Shown here piece after piece: positions 53,471 through 64,000 of a DNA stretch of 64,000 nt. Positions within the stretch are counted from its first letter, which is position 1; each line of letters begins with the position of its first letter. The notes below the pieces were generated by a model. It ran no database searches and was not told the DNA's origin. It saw only the letters and a list, made by a program, of their open reading frames with translations. Both the position numbers and the translations under genes were made by a program. The DNA lies in assembly GCF_035046485.1 (NCBI RefSeq), contig NC_085137.1:342416505-342480504 (forward strand), in the 5' to 3' direction. Source of the stretch: Aedes albopictus (taxonomy: Eukaryota; Arthropoda; Insecta; Diptera; Culicidae).

Positions 53471-54584
53471 GTTGATATCCAATAATCAAAACAATTCATC
53501 ATCAAAATAAAATAAGTTTCCGTATCGGATGACTCCTGCAGATAATTCTGTTGTAGCATACCCAGGTAACCACTAAACGTTTGAATAAGTCGTGTATCAG
53601 CCCGTATTATGCATTTAAACTGCTTGCTGCCCTACATAAGCAGTTCGAATGCATAACTGCCTTGAGCTGTGCTGCTCAAAAGCTTTTGGCTGTTAATTAG
53701 CATTTCAACTACTTGAAGTGTTTTCACTTGGGAGCAATCAGAATGCTTTTCAACTTCTCTTTAAATGCTAAGAGCAAAAAGGTTGGGAGATATGTTACGC
53801 ATTTGGCAACACATACTGTCTCTCTCTTACAGAGCCTATGCTTCTGTTTACAAATTTGTGCATCTTATTTGTTTCTTCATTTTCCCTTACTCATCCAATA
53901 GCACCAAAGAAAACATTACTGCAGTTGGATTGGATTGGGAACTTGTCCATCAAAAAATCACCAATTATTTATCATTTCGTCGGAAAATGTGTGCCGAATA
54001 GGTGAATGCTTTGGTGGATCATAGGATTGTTTGAAAGAGGGAAGAAAGAATCATATTCCACAGATATTTGAAAGAAGGGATCATAATGCTCTACCACAAT
54101 GAAATATCTCAATGAAAACAAGTTTTGGATGTTGAATCTGAAGCTGTTATCGAATCATTCTTTATATTGGCGATTAATTCAACGCACGCCACCGGAACAG
54201 CTTTAGCATCGTGGATCAAGAGCAACAGAATCAGAAGCAGATATGATTCATCAATGTCCGGATCGTAAGTTCAAACCTACATCACTACAAAAATCAGCAA
54301 AAAAGTACCACCTAGCAGCGGCTGGAATATGGAAGTGACGATGAAGCGGGGAAGCAGGCTTGAGAGAACGAAAAGCAGACGTCAATCTATTTTGTTTTTT
54401 TTTTGCTGGACGAAGCGTTACCGCTTCTTTGACATTTCGTCACGACGTTCCTGAAGGGATAGCACTAAGACAGCCCGTTATTTTGCCAAAACCTGCTGTG
54501 AGGTAGCACTATAGGCGCATATACGGCTAATTAGCATTAAACGCCTTGTCGTAAAGGCTACTATAATGCCGAAGGAATGCTATT
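53471..54584. other. No supported gene
   Basis: About 1.1 kb. CACCCAGG/CCCAGGTAAC-type sequence at 53570 suggests a decayed MITE; no coding features recognised. Confidence 0.45.
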
Positions 54585-54588
54585 TTAA

Positions 54589-54702
54589 CCCTTTGGAGCC
54601 GAATATTTTTGCCACTGCTGCCGATGCCTCGCTGGCCTCGAATATGTTCGTTATGCTCGGTTTCATCGCCGGGGTCATATTGACCCCATCGGCTCCAAAG
54701 GG
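54589..54702. mobile_element. piggyBac-like mini-MITE, 114 bp, TTAA-flanked
   Basis: Ends CCCTTTGGAGCCGA and TCGGCTCCAAAGGG between TTAA (54585-54588, 54703-54706). The interior has GGGGTCATATTGACCCC, a small palindrome. Confidence 0.85.
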
Positions 54703-54720
54703 TTAAATGATTGCTGGTTA

Positions 54721-55630
54721 GGGTAATTCATGTATTTTGGACAGGTTGAGGACAACGTTGAAAAAATCGTCCCCTAGCTTTCTTAGAAAGCAATTGATTA
54801 TTTTGCAAAGTTACCAATACGCTTATAATATGATTGTGTTTTGCGTTTCTGGTGACAAAAACCTTAACGAAAGCATTTTAAGCTGAGAAAATCGCAATTT
54901 CCGATCGCCTGTAAGAATTGCATTTTGGACACCGAATATATGTTTTGGACACCCTCAGGTATATATAATTTGGACAGGGCAATTATCTCAATGTTTAGCC
55001 ATGAATACTGCTAAATCATGGAAGTAGCATAAATTAACAAATATTTTCTTACAAATAATCAAATTTCTCCGCTTAACAGGCATCTATTTTGATAGCTATT
55101 ACAGTTTTTGTTAAAATCGAGGAAATATCGCCAGACCCACAGAATACGCCTCCAAGTATGCAATCGCAGTGCATCCCCATGTAGTTCGTCAGATGACCAA
55201 AATATATTTACAGTAGAAAACTTGTAATGTATTTTGGACACCACCTATTTTAAGCGTTCTAGATGAATGTGAGGAGATTGGCTGCCTAATGCTTCTTTAT
55301 TCAACATGTTTCAATGCAATAAGGCTTTTAAATTTCTTACAATTATTATTTCAACGATTTTGAGGTGAATATTGTATGTGACTGTGAAGTGTATGTCGTC
55401 TTGCATACCTGTGCATTTGAGGGGTTTTAGTGAAATAATTTACATTTTCGATAATTTTGAAGTAAATTCTTAATTGTTAAGCGTATTTTCAACGTAAGTC
55501 ATCAGAATAGGGTCTATTTTAACCAATAATCGATATTGAGAAGTATCAACTTTTATCAGCTCTCCGGAACAAGGCATACATCGCCGTGCATGTCCAAATT
55601 ATATACATGTCCAAATTATATTTTTTACCC
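54721..55630. mobile_element. TA-flanked element with GGGT...ACCC ends, 910 bp
   Basis: Ends GGGTAATTCATGTATTTTGG and, reverse-complemented, GGGTAAAAAATATAATTTGG; TA at 54719-54720 and 55631-55632. TTTTGGACA/TGTCCAAATT recurs inside (near 54930, 54950, 55235). No ORF of note. Confidence 0.75.
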
Positions 55631-55664
55631 TACTTAGGTATTGCGGCATTTTTCGTGCAGATAG

Positions 55665-56450
55665 AGTGGACCATGTGTCTCTAAGAAAAAATGATGAAAT
55701 TAACTAATCTTCGTAAGCCTATTTATATCAAAATATGTTTGTTTATTAGATGTTGAGCATCCTTTTCAAATGTACCGTTACCCGTTTGATGAAGAAGTTT
55801 ATTTTACCGGTAATTTATGAATTGTACTTGGTTCACTCTGACTGAACGATTTTTTGAAACCTGAATAAATTATTATGAACTGTGTGACTTTATTATTCCA
55901 AAAACATTCTGAGCTATGAAAATATATTCAAAATTTGATAGCCGTTACATGATCTAGTAAATAGTTTTTAAATACGGTATTTGTTGACTACTATTCATGT
56001 GATATTGAATTATTGTACTTGGTCCACTGTGACTGAATACAAAAATTGAAAAATGTAATCGTCAGTGTAATAATAAATATATCAAACTTCAAACTCTCGG
56101 TTCACATATACGACACCTCTGTTAAGTGTCGATCTTCCTGTGCATTGATTCACTATCCAATATGTAAAAACGTAAGTGCGTAATGAAGTTGGTTATAGTT
56201 TTTAGGAAAATCGTTCAGTCAGAGTAGACCAAGTACAATCAATTACTTATCAATCACCTAGTTTTAAGCTTAATTAAACTTTTTTTCGCATTTAGCGTAG
56301 AATGATAATCTGATGAATAGTTATAAAGATTTATGAGAGAATTTAACGAAAATTTGTTGAAAATCTCAAATTTTACAAAGTTGTAACCTATGAAGTCGTT
56401 TTCTCGTAATTAGGGAAAAGACACATGGCCCCCTCTGACTTAACGCCAAC
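55665..56450. mobile_element. Foldback-like element, about 790 bp
   Basis: GTACTTGGTTCACTCTGACT (near 55816) is mirrored by AGTCAGAGTAGACCAAGTAC (near 56216), and GGACCATGTGTCTC (near 55669) by GACACATGGCC (near 56420). Ends approximate. Confidence 0.55.
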
Positions 56451-56539
56451 CATGCGGAGCTAGTTGGTTTTCAACCTTTAACGATCCAAATCAATATGAA
56501 ATACTTTGTGAATAAAATATCAAGTTCACATGGTTGCAC

Positions 56540-56757
56540 TTCTTCTGCTTCATCTTTTTCTTCTCTATGGCACTACGTCCTCACTGGGACTCGGTCTGCC
56601 TCGCTTCAACTTAGTGTTCTTTGAGCACTTCCACAGTTATAAATTGAAGGGCTTTCTTTGCGTGCCATTGCATGAATTTGTATATAGTGAGGCAAGCACA
56701 ATGACACACAATGCCCAGGGAGTCGAGCAAATTTTCCCGACTGGAACGGGAATCGAT
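56540..56757 (-). mobile_element. Feilai-type SINE, minus strand, 5'-truncated
   Basis: The reverse complement matches 37760-37995: it starts inside the B box (TCGATTCCCG) and includes TTCATGCAATGGCACGCAAA and GAACACTAAGTTGAAGCGAG; the A/G-rich tail is CTTCTTCTGCTTC on the plus strand. Confidence 0.85.
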
Positions 56758-56787
56758 ACTTTTGGTACCAGTTTATAACATAAATTT

Positions 56788-57356
56788 TTGGAAATTTTCA
56801 TAACAGTGACGGGCTTGGTAGTGGTAGTGTCTGCTTCTGACAACAACGTGAGTCGTGAAATTCGGAGGCGCATCATCAGCGGAAGTCGGGCCTACTACGG
56901 GCTCCAGAAGAAACTGCGGTCGAAAAAGATTCACCCACGCACCAAATGCACCATGTACAAAACGCTAATAAGACCAGTGGTCCTCTACGGACACGAGACA
57001 TGGACTATGCTCGAGAAGGACTTGCAAGCACTCAGAGTCTTCGAGCGATGCGTGCTAAGGACGATCTTCGGCGGTGAGCAGGAGAACGGTGTGTGGCGGA
57101 GAAGGATGAACCACGAGCTTGCTGTACTTTGAGCTGTACGGTGAACCCAGTATCCAGAAGGTGGCCAAACCCGGAAGGATACGGTGGGCAGGACATGTTG
57201 CAAGAATGTCGGACAATAACCTTGCAATGTTGGTGTTCGCGACTGTTCCGGTTGGCGCAAGAAGGCGTGGAGCACGACGGGCGGATCAGGTGGAGCGTGA
57301 CTTGGCGAGTATCGAACGTGACCGAGGATGAAGAACGGCAGCCACGAACCGTGTAA
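56788..57356 (+). pseudogene. LINE RT C-terminal fragment, frameshifted
   Basis: Reads SREIRRRIISGSRAYYGLQK, then TLIRPVVLYGHETW and LRVFERCVLRTIFGG in one frame to about 57115. The next frame continues with NPEYGEPSIQKVAKPGRIRW-like sequence, GHVARMSDNN and ARRRGARRADQVERDL to 57331. This YG.ETW...FER..LR.IFG...RWAGH module is the usual C-terminus of RTE/CR1-like LINE polymerases in insects. A one-base frameshift lies near 57115, and the upstream RT is missing (5' truncation). Confidence 0.8.
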
Positions 57357-57636
57357 CATGAGAAATATTGTTGATTCAGTTCTATTTTAAATTTGATGTA
57401 ATACTAAATAAATGAAATACATAAAAGCAAATTTTCTCAAGAATTATTTTTTTTTACAAAATTGGCCATAGTTAACTCAAAACAAAAAACCCAGATTTAT
57501 CCACCTAGTGGTGATAGTACCTTTCTCGTCAAATATGTACTCATGATCTTTCCGTCGACGCAATCAATCTTGCGTTAGAGTCAGTGATCAGCCCCAAAAT
57601 TTGGGGCCCAAATCTCTGTGCTTTGGTAACGGACGA

Positions 57637-58505
57637 CCCGACTAGAAGATTCTAACAAAAATATAACATAATTATAACGAACCGTGATATGTATAACTCA
57701 TTGTGATATAATCATGTTTAACATCATTGGTGTTTAACCCTTTCGTGACGGAGCGCAAAAAAGTGAAATCTCCATACAAATTGCTCAACTTTGGATCTCC
57801 AGAACTCTTAGATTTCCCAACAAACCAACAATTATTTTTCCTCATTTGAAAGAACTACTCTTTATCTTTCGATTTCTAGCTTTGATTGCCTTTATAAATC
57901 GGAAATAAAAAATATGCGATAGATAAAACTTTTTCATGTTTTACGGTTTTTGTCCACTTTTTGTATAATTTGTTGTGGTGAATCCCACAGGCAACGTAAA
58001 CAAAAGATAATTTACACACATACAAGTACAAGTGATGGCAGAATTATGGAAACAGTTTACATCACTTAAAACAAAGTCTAAACAGATGGAAAAAATATGC
58101 AAACATGTTACTGCTCAACAGCACAATTGTGCTGGTTCGTCACGAAAGGGTTAAAAATATTATAACTCAATTGTATCATATTATGTTATAAATGTTGTTC
58201 AATAACTCATTGGGAAATAATTTAGTTCTGATTCTTTGACATTCAGAACATCATTTACACAATTGTATCAAAATATGATAGAAACTAGTTTTCTTGAAGC
58301 TAAAATTCATATCATACTGTGTTATAATTTTGTTATGATTATAACAAAATAGGTTATTATTTTGATTAGACCGGTGTACTTTTTGTTACAGTTTTAGTTA
58401 TTTTAACATCATCCTGCATCTAGTTTATAACAAAATAAGTTATAGAAAAATTTCATATCATCATAACACAATGTGTTATAAATTTGATATATTTTTCTAG
58501 TCGGG
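57637..58505. mobile_element. TIR element with CCCGACTAGAA ends
   Basis: Ends CCCGACTAGAA and TTCTAGTCGGG; the interior consists of many GTTATAA/TTATAAC and ATCATA words. It is split by a piggyBac-like MITE (57738-58150). Confidence 0.75.
57738..58150. mobile_element. piggyBac-like MITE, CCCTTTCGTGACG family, TTAA-flanked
   Basis: 413 bp with perfect ends CCCTTTCGTGACG/CGTCACGAAAGGG between TTAA (57734-57737, 58151-58154). Same family and length as 30076-30488. Confidence 0.9.
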
Positions 58506-59099
58506 GAGAAGGAGGAAATGCTCATAACAGCCATCTGGGACTGTACCACCTACGAATTTCTGAATCACGAGAATACTTAATTTAGAAATTCAAGGTCATC
58601 ATCGAATTGGGGCACTTATTCCTACGTTATGTTCAACGTATGGGCAGAGCCGAAAGTATCAGACCTTTTACTTGGCTGCTTGATAATCTTAACTGGAGGC
58701 TGATTCATACCAAGATGACAATTACTAGCCAGGATTTAACTTTTTCACAGATCATTTTGACAAAGTTTAATCTGCACACTTTATGCTATATTTTGTTACC
58801 ATTGGTTACAAGATCCATGTAAAATTTGTTATGTAGTAATTTGAATTGCCAATTTTATATCACATTCAAATATAAACCACATTACAGAGCTCGCTCTCCA
58901 GTCGCATCAAAATTTTGCGCAGTAATTTTAGACGCAAATAAAGATTTCAAAGAATGTTCGGGGCTGATGCGCTTAAATTTTATTTTTTCCATATAACGTT
59001 TACCCATCCTACTGTAAATTTACGTCTCAGGAATATAAAATTATATGATTTTATGAGATCGCTTTAGTTTTTTTGGTTTTTGGTTCTCTTACACATATC

Positions 59100-60270
59100 C
59101 ATCGCTTGCATTGATTTAGTTCTTTTTCGTAATTCCGCTGAAGCGCCCAACGCTGCTTCTGCAACACAACCGGTAGCCTCTTATAGTAGTCTCAGTCTAT
59201 TTTGTATTGCTTACGAGACCCCCGGAAATGATTCCGGAACACTACGTTATGTTCACTAGTTTATGAAAACTGTTAATCAGGTTACCCGGATTTAAAAACA
59301 CTACCGGTGGTAACTTCTGTGGACTGTGCCTATTTTCTTATTATCCACGCATCAGGTTACTGACAGAAAAGCGATTTGATACCGCAAGCATGGGTTTGAT
59401 CCACTTTTATATATGTCCATTTCCAGTGGGGCACTCTTAACTGGTTCCGGAAAATTTACATGGTTCATTTTTACATTTGACCAATTCCGGCGGGACACCT
59501 GAAACCGGTTGTGGAACGTAATCTCAGCTGATTTTCTTAATAATCGTTCATCAGCATATCGAAAAAACCGCGATTTAATGAAGCACATGCATGGAGCTCG
59601 GTTCTCTTCTACATTTGACCACATCCGGAGGGACACCGGGACCGATTCCGGGACACTACTAGTTCTCCCAAGCATGGTCTGGGAAATTTTTTCTTTGTAA
59701 CCGTTCATCAGGATACCTTAAATGCCATTTGATGTGTCGCGAATATTTTTTTGGTTTGTTTTTGCATTCGGCCACTTTCAGAGAGACACCTCGAACAGAT
59801 TCCGGAACACTATTCGTAGTTTCTAATGTGGGCTTAGCTTGTTTTCTTGCTGATCGTACAAGTTATCGAAAAGGCTGCGATTGGATGTGTCGCATGTATG
59901 AATTAGGCCACTTCCGGCGGGACATCAGGAACCGGTTCCGGGATGCTACCAGTTCAAATATGATCCGAAACCGGTTCCGTAACACTACCGGTCAGATATA
60001 GTGCACGACTATTTTCCTATTTACCGTTCATCAGGTTATAGAAAAAGCTGCGATTTGATGTGTCGCATGCATGGGTTTGGTTCACTTTTATATTTGGCCA
60101 CTTCCGGCGGGACACCTGGAACCGGTTCCGGAACACTACCGGTTCAGATATAATCTGCGACTATTTTCCTGCTTACCGTTCATCAGATGAACGAAAATGC
60201 CGTGGTTTGATGGGTCGCATGCATGGGTTTGTTGCAATTTCATATCTGGCCCCTTCCTGGGGTACCGGTC
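59100..60270 (+). repeat. Minisatellite, about 150-bp unit (copy B)
   Basis: Same unit as 18200-19140: landmarks GACCAATTCCGGCGGG (59480), GACCACATCCGG (59617), GGCCACTTTCAGAG (59769), GCCACTTCCGGCGGG (59909 and 60096) with ACCGGTTCCGGAACACTACC between. The units are more diverged than in copy A. Confidence 0.8.
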
Positions 60271-61322
60271 CGGAACACCTAAATGGCCATAACTCCGGAA
60301 CGGCTGGACCGATTCAAACCATTTTCAATAGGAAACAATGGGACACTATTCCGCGTCGATTGAAACATAAAGTGTTGAAATCGGATGATATTTACTATCC
60401 AAAAGTGAGGTGACATTTTTGTACACATACACACTAGCGTGGTTCAAAAAATCGTTTTTGCTCCACACCGATTATTCGATTTGTAACCAGATTCTATGCC
60501 TTCTAACAAAATTTGAGCTCATTTGGCTAAAAATTGAGAGTGCACAAGCCCTTCAAAGTTTGTATGAGAATTACTATGGAAAAACGATGTTTCTCATTCA
60601 ATCGACCATAGCATTTCCCCAAGGGCCCTAGAGGATTAGTTGACCCTTGGTACTCCTAGGCTACTCTATTTGCTACAACTTTGCCGAAGACCACATTCAA
60701 ATCGGATGCCTCATTAATTAGTTTTCGATTTGTATCCAACTGGACAAACTTTAGCAATGATCCTCCAGCTTCCCAGCAGGCAACATTGCTGCATATGGCG
60801 CCAAAGATAGCACACTGAAATCATAGCTACTATGTTTCACTCAGGGAGGGTGCAGGCACGTCAAACTCGAACAAACTACGCCTACCTAACATGCATCGAG
60901 CGAGCCTTCCCAAACAACACACTGCGATTTCGCGGGCCACCCCCATCGGCAAAACAAAGCGATATCCAAGCAGGATTCGACCAGGCTTCAGGTCGCGTTG
61001 CCAGTCGACACTAACACACTCGCAAAAGATCAGCGGTAGGCCTACCTTGCCGCTTGCGGGTCTCCTGGTTTCACTGCAAAATGCAGTGATGCCCGACAAT
61101 TAGTTTAACCATCATGAGTAAAGATTTCGATTCTGGATAAAAATCGGTAACTAATTAATGAGGCAGGCGATTTGTATGCGGTCTTCGGCAAACTTGTAGC
61201 TGATAGAGTAGCCTAGAAGTACCAAGGGTCAACTAACGCTCTAGGACACTTGAGAAAATACTACGGTCGATTGAATGAAAAACATCGTTTTCTCATAGTA
61301 ATTCCCATACAAACTTTGAAGG

Positions 61323-61502
61323 TTTTTTTTTAATCTGTATTAACGAGATTTTTAGCCCTAGGCTAGTTCATCTCAGGACCCACGCTTTACTTCCCTTCCG
61401 AAGAAAGAACTCACATTTTGCGAGTTTGTCGGGAGTGGGATTCGATCCCAGGTCCTCCGCGTGATAGTCAAGTAATCTAACCATCACACCAGGTCCGCTC
61501 CA
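61323..61502 (-). mobile_element. tRNA-derived SINE (172-bp family), minus strand
   Basis: The reverse complement reads GCGGACCTGGTGTGATGG, GGGATCGAATCCCACTCCC (intact B box) and the body of 27455-27626, ending in an A-tail (T-run at 61323-61331). CTTTGAAGG and CTTTTGAAGG flank it. Confidence 0.85.
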
Positions 61503-61526
61503 CTTTTGAAGGGTTTGTGCAGTCTC

Positions 61527-61689
61527 ATTGGCGGAGCCAGCTTTTTCTTTTTTCTTACTCACTCTCCTAAACATACACGAGAAAAAGCGAGATGAAAGAG
61601 GAGGCAAGCTGCCCCCTCTTCTATCTTTCTCCTTCTCGTGTATGTTTAGGAGAGTGAGTGAGAAAAAAGAAAATGCTGGCTCCGCCAAT
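61527..61689. mobile_element. MULE-like foldback, 163 bp, 10-bp TSD
   Basis: Arms ATTGGCGGAGCCAGC.. and complement, about 70 bp each, through CTCACTCTCCTAAACATACA. Flanked by a perfect 10-bp duplication GTGCAGTCTC (61517-61526 and 61690-61699). Target duplications of 9-10 bp are typical of Mutator-like elements. Confidence 0.85.
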
Positions 61690-61800
61690 GTGCAGTCTCA
61701 ATTTTCAACCAAATGAACTCAAATGCTGGAAGAAGGCATAGAATCTGGTTACGAATCGAATAAGCGGTGTGGAGCAAAACGATTTTTTGAACCACGCCAA

Positions 61801-61855
61801 TACACACATACACACGCACACACACATACATACATACACACATACACACAGACAT
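61801..61855. repeat. CA/TA microsatellite
   Basis: TACACACATACACACGCACA and further CA/TA units, in the place equivalent to 19318-19372. Confidence 0.85.
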
Positions 61856-61967
61856 CATCTCAACTCGTCGAACTGAATCGATTGACTTGGCCCTCCGGGG
61901 GTTCTATCAAGATTTCATTTTTGGAGTGAACATAGCCTTTCGGTACACCTTGGTGTACGAGAAAGGC

Positions 61968-62928
61968 AAAAAAGGCATTCCAAAAATTTCAGCGATTAAA
62001 GCTTATGAAATTACCTCCTCCGAAATATTTTTTTTTGAAAATTTTCCACGAGTTCGGGCATAGTTTTCCCGGCTTTCTTTACGATTTTTCTCAACTGTGG
62101 AAACTTTTGAGGAAAAACTTTTTCAAGTTCATATTTTTTGCATTTCTTTCTTCTTTTCTTGCTTTCATTTTCATACAAAACTTTGTTTCTACGATGCTTC
62201 GTTCATGAGTTATGATGTTTCAAAGTAAGTAGTGTCAGGGGAAATCAAGCAAATTCCACCTGAGTTTTCCGGGAAAATAGCTGGCCCTGATTTTTTGGAC
62301 AAAATGGACAAAATTTCATGAAAATCTGAGATCCTTCGGCCCAAACCCGTACGGAAATAAAAATAAATCCCCAAAAGCTACATCCACCACATTGAAGCGA
62401 ATCAAAATATAAACGGAACAAAAAGTGTTGCCTTACTAATAAGCATTATTTTCTGGCACTATTTATTGTCCCACATAGAAAATATGTTCATGCAAGTCAA
62501 TTAGAAAACAGAAATCGCGCCAATTTACTGAATATTCCCATTTTAGTCCGATATGAATTGTACAATATTTTAGCGCAATCGGTGAAACTATAATTTAGCG
62601 CAAGCGGTTCAAAGTTTTCATACGATTTACTATGGGAAAAGTTACACTTTCAAACAAAAAATCCCAGTGGTTGCCCTTTGTCTACTTAATTCAAATCGAT
62701 CAATGCTTTTTGTAGAAAAATCATTTATGAAACCTTCCTTCGAACACCACAAAACGATTGAATGCTTGTGGAAAAAGTTATTTATTTATTACCGATTAGT
62801 GATCCAACGAACGGCTTTTTGTATTGTATTATCAGCAGCACTGCTGCAGCCGTTCTTGCACGAGGTGACGGGAGGCATCACCACCCCCCAAAACAGCAGC
62901 AGCCAAAGCAGTAGCTACACTGCATGGG
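61968..62928. other. No supported gene
   Basis: About 960 bp. The longest ORF (99 codons, 62667-62966) has no recognisable domain and runs into a transposon end, so it is not called. Confidence 0.45.
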
Positions 62929-62992
62929 TTCCCAACTGGTGGTCCGCGGCCCCCTGGGGGCCGTGAAGCCAGTCCAGGGGGACCGCAGTGGT
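62929..62992. mobile_element. hAT-like terminal fragment
   Basis: GGGTTCCCAACTGGTGGTCC and GCGGCCCCCTGGGGGCCGTG resemble one end of hAT elements (GGTTCCCAA...GGTCCGCGG). The other end was not found. Confidence 0.45.
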
Positions 62993-63197
62993 ACCAAAAA
63001 AAAATTTGATTTTTATTTTTGTTTCTTTGTTTTGCGATTTTTTTTTTGTATGTCTAGGTAATCAGTAACACGTGAATATAAGCTATGGATACAAACCAGT
63101 GATCCCAGAGTGAGCGGAAATCAGGTCGAAAAGGGGTGAAAATATTGCAAAAGCGGCGATTTTTTCAGTAGTATCAAGAAACATGTCCAGATGTTTA

Positions 63198-63217
63198 TTG
63201 CGTTGCGTTGCGTTGCG
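63198..63217. repeat. TTGCG x4 microsatellite
   Basis: Four tandem TTGCG units. Confidence 0.8.
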
Positions 63218-63419
63218 TGGTAACGGAGTAATTCGTAGATTGCATACTGGAAGTTGTCATGTTAAAACTTTAATACTCCTATTCTAATTGCTTATGGGAT
63301 GCTATTTGGGAAGGAACAGCTATCCAATCAGAGGTTGAAGCAAAAAAGAACATGAGAACTTCCATTGCTGGCCACGCCCATCTTCTCCGTTACGAGGATA
63401 GGAAAGGATGTGATGATAT

Positions 63420-63890
63420 GGCACCTACTTTATGAAAGACCAGCGACTCACCGGCGCCCCCATAGGTGTCAAGGAGTTGGATATTAGGAATGGGTTGATT
63501 TGGGATTCACTATAAGCGAGTGATGTGACAAGGTTCAGATTGTGTAACTGTATTTGTATCATGTAAATGTGTTGGTCTTAAGTGTATGTGTTTAAGTATA
63601 TTTAAACATGAACGTTGGGAGTGACGTAGCTAAAAGATTTTGTCACTCCTTGGGCCTTCTTGCTCCAGGGATGGGGCACAGGCATTTACACTGTGTCCTG
63701 GCTAACAAGCCTAGGCTTAAGCGCCATTGATCGCTCTCTGAAACGAAAAGAAATACGTTTTGTGGATGGAAAGGGATAGTAGGGAAGGGGAGGATATCTA
63801 TTTTCGAGATGCCAGCGACTCACCGACGCCCTCGTAAATAGAAAGTTGATGGGGTTTTCGGTACGGGAATGGTTTGGGATATGGTATTAT
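63420..63890 (+). repeat. Duplicated motif pair, element unknown
   Basis: CCAGCGACTCACCGGCGCCC (63442) and CCAGCGACTCACCGACGCCC (63823) head two related stretches about 380 bp apart, each followed by a GGAATGGTTTGGGAT-like motif. GAGTGACGTAGC and GTCACTCC near 63630 form a small inverted pair. Probably the edge of a repeat that continues outside the window. Confidence 0.45.
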
Positions 63891-64000
63891 TAATCAATGC
63901 TAATGGATTATTATGAAATTACATGTGATTCGAAATAATGGTAATGTTAAATGTACCTACAGAGCAAAAAGCATGGAGCGAACTCACCAAATGGGAACAC

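Larger units (their letters stand above)
60435..61800. mobile_element. Large foldback element (about 1.4 kb) with nested SINE and MULE-like foldback
   Basis: Left arm GCGTGGTTCAAAAAATCG, ACCAGATTCTATGCCTTC, TTTGTATGAGAATTACTATG, TTGACCCTTGGTACT (60437-60745). The right arm is the complement, spread over 61140-61800 because two insertions split it. It sits in the microsatellite of composite copy B. The centre (60750-61130) is noncoding. Confidence 0.8.
57490..61967 (+). mobile_element. Composite repeat copy B (4.5 kb) with later insertions
   Basis: Starts CCCAGATTTATCCACCTAGT and ends GTACACCTTGGTGTACGAGA, like 16425-19495. Shared interior: TTACAAGATCCATGTAAAAT-type sequence (near 58805), the 153-bp array (59100-60270) and GGCCATAACTCCGGAACGG (60286). 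Insertions relative to copy A: 57637-58505, 60435-61800 and elements inside those. Confidence 0.7.

Noticed and set aside
62667..62966. 99-codon ORF with a hydrophobic stretch
   Set aside because: No recognised family, no promoter or splice context, and it ends in a hAT-like terminus.

Overview
This is a transposon-dense stretch of a eukaryotic, insect nuclear genome, almost certainly a culicine mosquito of the Aedes type. Three things point there: two copies of a Feilai-type SINE, BEL/Pao and I-type retroelements with mosquito-style domains, and genes with short GT-AG introns (54-70 bp) and secreted S1 proteases. The species is inferred from repeat families recognised by eye, not from a search.

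Layout. 1-4640: a decayed I/LOA-type LINE (end of ORF1, then EN-RT-RNase H), with a tRNA-derived SINE inserted in its endonuclease. 4640-6260: LINE 3' ends and two MITEs. 6268-11864: a very young BEL/Pao LTR element. Its LTRs look identical and its 1058-codon ORF is open although RT/RNase H and the integrase core are deleted; it sits beside an older, broken Pao-like gag (11870-14905). 15140-20950: SINEs, foldbacks, a 3.1-kb composite repeat carrying a 153-bp minisatellite, and hAT- and mariner-type MITEs. 20992-22781 (minus): an intact three-exon gene for a secreted protein with two S1 domains. 22900-42480: mostly repeats, including arrays of a 15-bp GGAATTCC-type unit, piggyBac-, Harbinger-, mariner- and hAT-like non-autonomous elements, a candidate two-exon gene for a 43-residue secreted peptide (35175-34855), and a full-length ORF1-only LINE derivative (35999-37329). 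42648-44561 (plus): a four-exon paralogue of the first protease gene. 44750-50060: a palindrome, a TA microsatellite, more 15-bp arrays and a second small LTR element (47322-49536) whose only long ORF is coiled-coil and gag-like. 50300-64000: MITEs, LINE fragments and a second copy of the composite repeat (57490-61967), itself invaded several times.

How it works together. The only convincing host genes are the two S1-pair genes, about 20 kb apart and head to head, plus possibly the small peptide gene. Each protease protein has a complete catalytic triad in domain 1 and a degenerate domain 2 (Asp to Asn). A kappaB-like palindrome lies shortly upstream of each start codon, which hints at an inducible, immunity-type role (inference). 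The rest is mobile DNA. Three elements (BEL at 6268, LTR element at 47322, ORF1-only LINE at 35999) keep a structural ORF but lack their own polymerase, yet have clear insertion hallmarks. That suggests a community of elements mobilised in trans. No CRISPR, rRNA or genuine tRNA gene was seen.
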